64,000 nt of DNA. Origin: Caulochytrium protostelioides (taxonomy: Eukaryota; Chytridiomycota; Caulochytriomycetes; Caulochytriales; Caulochytriaceae). Positions 18,460 through 26,478 of the stretch are shown piece after piece; the first letter of the stretch is position 1; each line of letters opens with the position of its first letter. The stretch is from assembly GCA_003615045.1 (NCBI GenBank), contig ML014187.1:21351-85350 (forward strand), given 5' to 3'. The notes beneath the pieces are model-generated. The model ran no database searches and had not been told where the DNA came from. It worked only from the letters and a program-made list of their open reading frames with translations. Both the position numbers and the translations under genes were made by a program.

Positions 18460-19866
18460 ATGCCGGAGCGCCGGACCACGACGGGCCGCCGTCAGCGCAC
18501 CGATGAATCACAACCCATCAGTCTGTATGGTATCGTCACGCAATACTGCAAGTCCGTGCACGAAGACGAGCTCGACAAGCACTCTCTGTTCAGCCAGTAC
18601 AGCCAGTACAGTGACGATTCAATTTATTCGTCATCGGTGTCGGCCTCATCGAACGCCTCTTACCACTCTGACTACACCCCCTCGGTTTCATCGAAGCATG
18701 CGCAATCTGCGGCCCCCGCTGAGTCGCGCCGCCACCACGACCACGACCACGACCACGACCACGGACAGGGCCACGATCACGGCCATAGCCACAGCCACCA
18801 CCACCCCGAAAGCACCCATCATGATACACCGGTCGACGGAACAGCAACACCGCTCCCGGACAGCGCGGAGGATGAGCTGGCCCGGGAGATGAGCGAGACC
18901 ACGCTCAACGCGCAGGACCGCCCGCTGCTGGACCAGTGTGCGAAGTGCGAGCAAGACGTGCTCGTTCAGGCCGAAGCCTACCTGATCACGGAGTTTGACG
19001 CCGTCTTTCACATCAGCTGCTTTGTCTGCGAGATGTGTGGGAGCTCGTTCAGCCAGGCATCGCCGTTCGTGCCGTGGAACGGCCGGCCGTACTGCCAGGG
19101 CTGCCATGCCATGTATATGACCCCCAAGTCCGATGCCGTGACGGTCGGCGCCGACATGGAGGCGCCTCTCCACGACGCCGCCTCCGATACCAGCTCTGCA
19201 CCCGTTGTCGCCGACGAGCCGCCCGCCATCCTCAGCAAAATGCATTCCGTCTGCGCCGCGTGCCACGAGCCCATCCGGTTCAACGACCCGGAGGGCCCTG
19301 AACTCATGGCACTTGGCAAACATTGGCATGCGCGGCACCTCGCGTGCTGCATCTGCGGCGACGTGATGATTCGCGACCTTGCCAACGGCCGCGCGCGGCC
19401 CGTTCCGCATCTGGAATATGAGGGCCGCGTCTATTGCCAGACTGATTTCCCAACGACGCCGCAGCCTCAGTGCGCGCGGTGCGGCGAGGGCGTGTCGGCG
19501 GACTCGGTGGCGGCGATCGGCAAGGTATGGCACCGCCGCTGCTTTACCTGTGTCGACTGTGACTGCGCCTTCCCGAGCAAGACCTTCTATGTTTCGGACG
19601 GGCAACCTACGTGCCGCCGCGACTTCCATATTCACAACGGCAGCATCTGCGGCACGTGCGACGAGCCCATCGAGGGGCCATGCGCCCATATCCCTGATCT
19701 GAAGGCGCGTTTCCACCCGGAGTGCTTCTGCTGTGTCGAGTGCTCGAAACCGCTGGAATCGACGTACTTCAAGTACAAAGGCATGCCTTACTGTGAAATG
19801 GATATGCGCCGCTTGTACAAATCGCGCAAGTATGCCCGCTACGAGGGCGGCGGCCAGGCCGACTAA
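18460..19866 (+). CDS. Four-LIM-domain protein, paxillin-like
   Basis: The 468-aa product starts at the ATG of MPERRTTTGRRQR, where high-GC3 coding sequence begins. The N-terminal 155 residues are Ser/Tyr-rich (QYSQYSDDSIYSSSVSAS) with a His/Asp-repeat tract (DHDHDHDHG ... HSHSHHH). Four LIM zinc-binding domains follow: CAKCEQD...CFVCEMC...YCQGCH (about 160-215), CAACHEP...CCICGD...YCQTDF (about 265-335), CARCGEG...CFTCVDC...CRRDFH (about 338-392) and CGTCDEP...CFCCVEC...YCEMDM (about 397-452). Zinc ligands are complete in all four. The last three are tightly packed as in paxillin and Pxl1, which act at the cell cortex and contractile ring and bind Rho regulators. The His-rich tract could bind metals. 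Placement next to paxillin is inference from domain order. Confidence 0.87.
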   Translation: MPERRTTTGRRQRTDESQPISLYGIVTQYCKSVHEDELDKHSLFSQYSQYSDDSIYSSSVSASSNASYHSDYTPSVSSKHAQSAAPAESRRHHDHDHDHDHGQGHDHGHSHSHHHPESTHHDTPVDGTATPLPDSAEDELAREMSETTLNAQDRPLLDQCAKCEQDVLVQAEAYLITEFDAVFHISCFVCEMCGSSFSQASPFVPWNGRPYCQGCHAMYMTPKSDAVTVGADMEAPLHDAASDTSSAPVVADEPPAILSKMHSVCAACHEPIRFNDPEGPELMALGKHWHARHLACCICGDVMIRDLANGRARPVPHLEYEGRVYCQTDFPTTPQPQCARCGEGVSADSVAAIGKVWHRRCFTCVDCDCAFPSKTFYVSDGQPTCRRDFHIHNGSICGTCDEPIEGPCAHIPDLKARFHPECFCCVECSKPLESTYFKYKGMPYCEMDMRRLYKSRKYARYEGGGQAD

Positions 19867-21227
19867 ATCGAGCTTGTGACCGCGGTCAAGCGCCAGAGTC
19901 CGCTCATGGCTGATCTGCTTCCTTCGGCGACGCCCCAAATTCGTGGCATCCTGCAGCCGTGAGCTATAAACTATGGGCGTTGTTGAAGGCATCATACGCC
20001 AATTTTTTTTCTTCGCCGCACGGCATGACATAGATACTGTTTTCATTTACTCGTGATCCTGGTCAGGTCAACGTCTGGCAGAGGCGATGATATGCATTTT
20101 TTTTCTTCATCGCCATAGATGTCAGGCGGTTTTATCCTGGCCCAGCCGAGTTCTTTTTACCCTATTCCCCTTGATGGCATATGTAAATCTAAGAACATAG
20201 AGGCTCTTCCTTGAAACGACCCGCACGAGCACCATGCCCCCCTGGTGCCCCAGAGGAATCCCCAAGAAAGCAGTCCGCATTCGATTTATCGCTGGATGAG
20301 CTTGCCGATCAGGGTCTACATTTTGGCTTACCCCGAGATGCGACACACCGCTGTCGGCCTGACCAGCGAGGCTAGGCAGCGTTGGACGTTCAACGCGAGA
20401 TTGAGACTGCAATTCACAACCTTCACAACCTTCACAACTCTCACAGCCTTGGAATCACACCATCAAGATCAACTGGGCAAACACGCGCTGCTTGCCACCG
20501 TAAAGGCGCTGGCGTGCCTAGCACGGCTCTAGGTAATCGGTCCACGGCGGCTCATACGTGGCGAGCCACACCTCCAGAAATCGGAGGTGCGCTGCGAACG
20601 CTGTGTCTTTCATGCTGACCTCCGACAACTACTGCAGCGACTGTCGAAGATCGCGCTAACAAGTCTACGGCGCTTTTTGGGCTGCTTTGATACCGGCTTC
20701 CACACAGTACTACTTTCGGGTCGGTTTCCAGCTGACGACCTGGCCGTCGGACCATAACCATAAAGAAAGTCCATGACCATAAAGAAAATGTTGGCTTGGC
20801 CCCGGTCGTTTTCAAGGATGCCGTGCTCGTCCAAGCTGCCTGCAAAAAGGCTTTCTGTTTCGCATGGGGTATTGCGGCAGGCGGAACCCCGATCTGAAAC
20901 GCAACACGGCGCCATGTGCCTTCATCATGGGCTCAGGGCCAGGCTGGAAGCCCAACGTGAACGATACGCCGGCGTCGCTTCCCGACTCGCGGTGGTCCGC
21001 CAGGATACGGCGGCTGTGGCTGCCGTGGGTGGATCCTGGTTCCACTCCCCCTGGTCGGTCCGCCTGATCTTACCAGCCCCTACTCAGAAATTTCTCGCGC
21101 GTTGTCGATCGTGAATTGCCATGGCCCCTGACTCGCGTATGGACAAGCTTGCGCAAAGAGGTTCTCAACAGGAAATTATTCACTAACTACACGTGCATCG
21201 TGATGCGGGAGAAAGAACCCAAGCGGC
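19867..21227. other. Convergent intergenic region, LIM and C2 genes
   Basis: The 1.36-kb gap shows no supported gene. It contains a 12-bp perfect palindrome TGACCGCGGTCA eight bases past the LIM stop, T-runs at about 20001 and 20097, and a 10-bp CTTCACAAC-type repeat (four degenerate copies, about 20411-20450). Confidence 0.5.
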
Positions 21228-21765
21228 TCAGTATTGGGGCAAAAACTGAATGCGGACGTTAACGCGGCCGCCACTGCGGATGATGTGGCGCTTCAACTCG
21301 ACGACATAGTCAACCTCCTGGCCGGGCCGGGAAAAGAGCTCGCGGATATCGAGCTTGCCCTTGCCAAGCTTGTCGTCATGGATCAGATCCTTGTCCTTGC
21401 ACTCGACGTAAAGCACGTGCTGGTCGCCGTTGAGGAAAAACTGGAAGGTCTCGTTGAACACGGGATTCAATGTGCCACTTTTCGTGGTCGATTGCTGGTA
21501 TTGGTTCGAGTCGACTGACAGGCGGACGTACGGGTCGGACTACCAAATGATGATCAGAAATCAGTATACCAGACAAACATACATGTCAGGTGAGTCAAGA
21601 CGGCTGCTCGCGAGATCCTGCAGGTATGGCGGAGGTTTCATTCCCCGAGATCACAATTAGGACCGAGGCAGAGATTCACTGCTCAACACGTACCTTGTTG
21701 CCAATGCCGTCGCTATCGGTCAGACCGGAGGCCGAGATGAGCTTCACGTTGAGAACGCCGCGCAT
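21228..21765 (-). CDS. Small single-C2-domain protein
   Basis: There are two exons, 21765-21694 and 21539-21228. The intron (21540-21693, 154 bp) has donor GTACGT and acceptor GTAG, phase 0. The product is 127 aa and is almost entirely one C2 domain. In order: GVLNVKLISASGLTDSDG, SDPYVRLSVDSNQYQQST (the SDPYV strand with a calcium-ligand Asp), GTLNPVFNETFQFF (the classic NPxWNE-type segment), LYVECKDKDLIHDDKLGKG (second calcium loop with several Asp) and a C-terminal strand ending RVNVRIQFLPQY. Most calcium-coordinating acidic positions appear to be present, so Ca-dependent phospholipid binding is plausible. Similar stand-alone C2 proteins are common in fungi and plants; the cellular role is unknown. 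Confidence 0.88.
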
Positions 21766-23484
21766 GATGAGTGTGAGGTCGTGTGATGAGATGGGATCAG
21801 AACTAAGGCGGTCAGAAATGAACGGTTGGTTCGTCGTCAGGCCGTTGTCGAGATGGAGGATACTGAATGCGGCGCCAGCGACATGCTTCAATGCGCTGTG
21901 AGTCCCCACGTACCGAAGAATCAATCAGATCGGTGCACCAATCGAACTACACCGCTGGTATGTTATATAGACCTGTTTGTTCTATAGACGCGCGCGAGGA
22001 CGGCGAGTGGACGATGGAACGCTGCATCGCCAATCGCGATTGCATCATTCCGAGGGCGCCCGGGATCATGAGCCGACGACCGCAACGCGCGAGGCCTCGG
22101 CGCGGGCTGCATCGCCGCGCGGCCCCCACCCGCTTCCCGGCGCGGATCGGCGCCCCTTCGGCGTCGTCGCCGTCACGCGTGTTCTGCTACCGGCTTCGTT
22201 CTTGGGAACGAACGGCTCCTCCCCTTGGACCGAAAGAGTTATCTCCCCTTTTTTCCGCTTGCCCCAAGAAGGCTGGCCCAAACGGAGGGAACCAGGGGTC
22301 TGCTGCACGCATGGAAAGCTGGCATCCAACACCCCCAGAAGGCCAGAGCACTCGTCGGGGACCCCCGTCGGACCCATGCTGCGCGGTCCGGGTGACGAAC
22401 CCTTCCTGGCATGGCCTCTGATTGGTGGGGAGGTCCGCCATCATGTGGATGGGCCTGTTGATGGGGATCGGGATGGTCCGACGGGCTTGGCGTATCGGCG
22501 AGCCCCGATGGCCTTCATGGCGCCCTCGGGTCTTTTTTTTTTTAGGGAACCCAGGCAACCTCGTGCCTTCGTGTTGATGTCAGAAAGGGACCAACGGCGT
22601 CAGAGGGCTCATGCCATGCGCGACAGTATGTAATGCGGCAACGTGGGGGTTCAGCGAGAGGCCACTCACTCGGAAGAGAGTCACGATCGCCCTCCATTCG
22701 GCATCCCTCGTTCGTTCGCGCTTCGACTATGTATCGACGCTGGCGTATGCCGCTTAGCCTTCCTCAAGACGGTGAGCCAGAGATCGCGTCAGGTTAAGCC
22801 ACAAAGAATGCTGCACAAGGTCGCCTTCGGAAGGCGACGCGCTGTCTCCTCGCCGTGCCTTTGAACGTGATGTTGCGTCTTTTGCGATGATAGAAAATGG
22901 CCCCACCGCCGATGGGCCGAAGCCCCGGCGGGCGGGCGGGCGGGCAGCGCACGCCACGGCGGCGAGGCCAGAGAGCAAGAGGGTCCGGCAGCGTCGCGGC
23001 GACCCGTGATGGCGGCGGCTGCGGCAACGGCCACGGCGAGAGGATACTCGGCAGGCGCTCGTGCCGCCCGTGTCGGTGCTTCCCGTGGACGGCCGTCGGG
23101 CCATGCTGCCGTCATTTGCTGCGCCAGCGACGCGCGCCGCGTGGCTGCCCCTGACCTGGCGCGTGGCCGGCGTATGCCGTGTCGCCCTTTTTGATACGAC
23201 GGCGGCGGCGGCGCTTGGAGCAGCCGCGGCGGCGGTGGCGGCGGCGGCGGTGGCGGCCGCGCTTCGCGGTTTCGCGGCTCGAGCTAGTACGTCGCGCTGA
23301 TGGCGTGCTTCTGCACCACACCGCCGTTGTATGCGCCGCACTATCGCTTCGCCCGCCCCAGTCCGCATCACGCCTCTCGATCGCTTCCCACATCCTGATA
23401 CGCGAAGCGCTTCTTTGTATCCCCCCATACGCCGTTGATTGGTGCTCGGGAACCCCCTCCCCTCCTGGGTGATTACACGCCGCG
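21766..23484. other. Divergent promoter region of C2 and DBP5 genes
   Basis: The 1.7-kb spacer has no convincing large gene. A 79-codon open frame on the plus strand (23061-23300) has high GC3 and would encode an Ala-rich hydrophobic peptide ending 184 nt before the DBP5 ATG; it could be an upstream ORF or chance in GGC/GCG repeats. T- and A-runs are few. Nothing else is visible. Confidence 0.45.
21963..21969 (-). promoter_or_regulatory. TATA-like box upstream of C2 gene
   Basis: CTATATAAC on the minus strand, about 200 bp upstream of the C2-protein ATG. Consensus match only. Confidence 0.35.
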
Positions 23485-24834
23485 ATGGCCGCCGACCCCG
23501 TCGAAGAGACGGCGAACAAGCTCGCCGCCGTCTCGACCGAGGATGAGGTGGAGGAGGGCAAGGCCTACCCGGCCAAGGCGACGGAGCTGGTCAACGAGGA
23601 CACCGACAACCAGGTCGAGCTGAAGCTGGATGTCAGCGTCAATGCCGAGCTCTACCACGCCGTCTCGACGTTCGACGACCTGGGGCTGCATGCGGACCTG
23701 CTGAAGGGCATCTACGCCATGGGCTTCAAGAAGCCGAGCAAGATCCAGGAGAAAGCGCTGCCGCTGCTGCTGAGCAACCCGCCCAAGAACATCATTGCGC
23801 AGTCGCAGTCGGGGACTGGCAAGACCGCCGCGTTCGTGCTCACCATGCTGTCCCGCGTCGATCCGGCCAACCCGGCCACCCAGGCGATCTGCATGGCGCC
23901 GGCCCGTGAGCTTGCCCGTCAGATCATGGACAATGTCCAGGCGATGGGCAAGTATACCAGCGTCACAACGGGGTATGCGATCCGCGATGCCGTCGCGAAG
24001 GGTGAGAAGGTCGACGCGCAGATCGTGATCGGCACCCCCGGCACGATCATGGACCTGATTAAACGCCGCCAGCTGGTCACGCGCGACGTCAAGATCCTGG
24101 TGCTGGACGAGGCCGACAACATGCTGGACCAGCAGGGTCTGGGTGACCAGAGTCTGCGCGTCAAAAAGCTGATGCCGCCGACGTGTCAGATCCTGCTCTT
24201 CTCGGCGACGTTCACCGACCTGGTGCGCAAGTATGCCGAGACGTTCGCCCCGAAGGCCAACCAGCTCTCGCTGAAGCGCGAGGAGCTCAGCGTCGAGGGC
24301 ATCAAGCAGTTCTACATGGACTGCAAGGACGCGCCGCACAAGGTGGTGATCTTGTGCTCGATCTACAATCTGCTGACCATCGGCCAGAGCATCATTTTCG
24401 TGCACAAACGCAGCGATGCCGACAACCTCGCGGAAGAGATGCGCAACCAGGGCCACGTGGTCAACGTGCTCCACGGCGGCTTGGACAGCACGGCGCGTGA
24501 CGCGGTCATTGACGGCTTCCGCGACATGAAGTTCAAGGTGCTGATCACGACTAATGTCATTTCCCGCGGTATCGATATCTCGAACGTCAGTCTGGTCATC
24601 AACTTCGACCTGCCTGTCGACCAAAGCGGTCGCGCTGATGCCGAGACCTACTTGCATCGCATCGGACGCACGGGCCGCTTTGGCCGTGCGGGCGTCAGCA
24701 TCAACTTTGTCCACGACGCCAGGAGCCTCCAGACCATGAAGGAGATTGAGGAGCACTTTGGCCGCCCGATCACGCGCGTACCCACCGATAACCTAATGGT
24801 CATTGAAAAAACTCTCAAGAAAATTGTGGGTTAA
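23485..24834 (+). CDS. DBP5: DEAD-box RNA helicase Dbp5 (DDX19), mRNA export
   Basis: The single-exon product is 449 aa (yeast Dbp5 is 482). All helicase motifs are present: Q motif FKKPSKIQEKALPLLL, motif I SQSGTGKTAAF (about 107-117), Ia PARELARQ, Ib GTPGTIMD, II DEAD (about 209-212), III SAT, IV IIFVHKRSDAD, V VISRGIDI and VI HRIGRTGRFGRAG. The segment LLLSNPPKNIIAQSQSGTGK is diagnostic of the Dbp5/DDX19 branch. Dbp5 remodels mRNPs on the cytoplasmic face of the nuclear pore with Gle1/IP6 and also acts in translation termination. The acidic N-terminus (about 1-65) is the flexible regulatory extension. The 3' end converges on MED8 with an 85-bp gap. Confidence 0.95.
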   Translation: MAADPVEETANKLAAVSTEDEVEEGKAYPAKATELVNEDTDNQVELKLDVSVNAELYHAVSTFDDLGLHADLLKGIYAMGFKKPSKIQEKALPLLLSNPPKNIIAQSQSGTGKTAAFVLTMLSRVDPANPATQAICMAPARELARQIMDNVQAMGKYTSVTTGYAIRDAVAKGEKVDAQIVIGTPGTIMDLIKRRQLVTRDVKILVLDEADNMLDQQGLGDQSLRVKKLMPPTCQILLFSATFTDLVRKYAETFAPKANQLSLKREELSVEGIKQFYMDCKDAPHKVVILCSIYNLLTIGQSIIFVHKRSDADNLAEEMRNQGHVVNVLHGGLDSTARDAVIDGFRDMKFKVLITTNVISRGIDISNVSLVINFDLPVDQSGRADAETYLHRIGRTGRFGRAGVSINFVHDARSLQTMKEIEEHFGRPITRVPTDNLMVIEKTLKKIVG

Positions 24835-24919
24835 GCCGCGTTGATCATAGTCCATCGGTTTTATTTTTGTTTCCGTTTTTTGTATGTATAAGAGAGTTTC
24901 TAACGGCATCATCGTCGTT

Positions 24920-25654
24920 CTAACGCGCGGCCTTTCCCGCATGAGGTCGGCGCGGCGTCGCGGCCTCCTGGTAGATAGGCTCAACGCCTGAGGCGATCCA
25001 GGCCATCGTGGCTTCCAGCGGCGTGCGGGTCTGGCGGGTGCCCGACCCGGCGCCGCCCGCTCCGCGAACCCGGTTCATCGCGGCTTCGCCGGACCGGCTC
25101 TCCTGCGCGATCTGCGAGGGAAGCGCGGGCAGCCGCGTCTTGAGCTCGAAGTCGTCGCAGGCCTGGTCGAACGACTCGATCGCCGCGTCGACGACGCCCG
25201 CATACGCTTCGAGTGACTGCTGCCAGTGGGCCTCGTGCGCTTCGTAGGGGTCGTCGCTCGGCATGGGCCGCGACGGGGAGAGCCGGTCCGCAGTGCCCGC
25301 TGGGAACGGCGCGGCGGCGTCGGCGATGTCGCGGCACTGCTGCTCGTTCTTTTCGACCTCGGGCGGCGCCTTGCTGCGCAGCAGGACGCGCGGCAGGAAG
25401 TCAGGATCGTGCGGCGGGAGCGGCGGGTCCGGCACGAGCGCCGTCGCGCTAAGGGCGTGCGCCATCCCGTCGAGCTCCTTGAGCAGTGATGCCGTCTTGG
25501 CCGTCAGCAGATTCGCCTCAATCAGGATCGACGGCCAGGGCGCGAGCGGGTGCTGCCCGAGGAACGCGTTCAGGCTATCGGCGAGATGCCCGAACTTGCC
25601 GCGCAGCATCTCCAGCTGCTGCAGCGACACGCTGTCATCATGGCCGCGGTGCAT
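24920..25654 (-). CDS. MED8: Mediator complex subunit 8
   Basis: The 244-aa product from the ATG MHRGHDDSV is comparable to yeast Med8 (223 aa). The N-terminal half follows Med8 in order: SLQQLEMLRGKFGHLADSLN, then PLAPWPSILIEANLLTAKTA (Med8 families show a 'lPpWpsll..fn.L' pattern), SLLKELDGMAHAL, PLPPHDPDFLPRVLLRSKAP and PEVEKNEQQ, matching the conserved 'LLRTKLxPEVEE' element. The rest is helical (about 170-225) with a short basic tail. Med8 sits in the Mediator head and contacts TBP and Med18/20. In-frame sequence continues upstream of the ATG without another Met, and a GGCAG acceptor-like site lies just upstream at about 25690, so a small 5' exon is possible. It shares a promoter with MLH1. 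Confidence 0.75.
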   Translation of the reverse strand: MHRGHDDSVSLQQLEMLRGKFGHLADSLNAFLGQHPLAPWPSILIEANLLTAKTASLLKELDGMAHALSATALVPDPPLPPHDPDFLPRVLLRSKAPPEVEKNEQQCRDIADAAAPFPAGTADRLSPSRPMPSDDPYEAHEAHWQQSLEAYAGVVDAAIESFDQACDDFELKTRLPALPSQIAQESRSGEAAMNRVRGAGGAGSGTRQTRTPLEATMAWIASGVEPIYQEAATPRRPHAGKAAR

Positions 25655-26478
25655 GTCGGGATTTCCCGCGTCTGCCACGTGCGATGCGCACCGCGTGGGA
25701 CCGCGAGCAGACAAAAAGAGACTATCACCGCATAGGGCGCGATGCAGCGGCTGAAGCAACAGGGCAGCCAACGGAGAGGGCAATCAAGGTATGGTGAGAG
25801 AGGTCCTATGGCTGCGCGCGCAGGCCCAAGTCTCCACCACAGCATGTACCTGACAAGTGCACGGATCATTCGAAGAGGATCAGACCGGCGTGGTCGTCCT
25901 TGACACGGGTGACACAGGCTGCTGCACGTGGCGTCGCCAACGACGACGACGACGACGACGGCAGCGGCGGCGGCGCGGTCACGACTACCGATGTGGCGCA
26001 CCGGGAATGCGGATGGCGTCGCGCCCTTCGTCGTGCCCTTGGGCCCGCGCCTTCGACGCCCCAAAGCAAGCCCGCAACGCCCATCGCCACTGTCGGCTGG
26101 CCGTCTCCGCTCCGCCGCTCGAGGGCGGAGCCTTCCACGGCGGTCGGGACCGGCGTGCGGATCCCACAGGGCCCCTGGTTCGAGGGGCCGCAGGGAAAAA
26201 GTCGACACCGACGCCGCACATGGCCTATGCGCCCAACGAGGCATCCGCACCGCCGAGAGCCTCGATCACGGCGTGGCGATCGTCAGCTCGAGCCATCGAA
26301 ACCATTGTCGAGCGCTCCCGACGTTGGTGCCCCGCGGTCTTGCAATCCTGCGGTCCTGCCCCCTGCTGCCCTGCTGCCCTGCTCGCGTCCCGTCGCCGCA
26401 TACCTTATCCGCCGCGCGCCGCCTCGCCGGCCAATCTACTCGCGAAGCCGGCAGGATCTGCATGCCGTGCGCCGCACC
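25655..26478. other. Divergent promoter of MED8 and MLH1
   Basis: This 0.8-kb spacer is GC-rich and has a CGACGA-type triplet run at about 25938-25965. The MLH1 frame stays open across it, but the translated extension is basic and low complexity and ends at the conserved MLH1 start, so it is treated as 5' UTR/promoter. Confidence 0.5.

Noticed and set aside
19874-19887. TGACCGCGGTCA palindrome after the LIM stop as a terminator hairpin
   Set aside because: No loop, so it cannot fold well as RNA; more likely a protein-binding site or chance.
18688-20046. 452-aa minus-strand ORF over the LIM gene
   Set aside because: Opposite-strand shadow; the plus strand encodes four intact LIM domains.
21040-21070. 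Possible tRNA B-box (GGTTCCACTCC)
   Set aside because: No acceptor, D or anticodon stems can be folded around it.
23473-24756. 427-aa minus-strand ORF over DBP5
   Set aside because: Mirror of the helicase coding frame; a known artefact of high GC3 genes.
25900-26478. N-terminal extension of MLH1 by 193 residues
   Set aside because: Begins at a non-ATG codon, is basic and low in complexity, and ends at the normal start of Mlh1; treated as leader.
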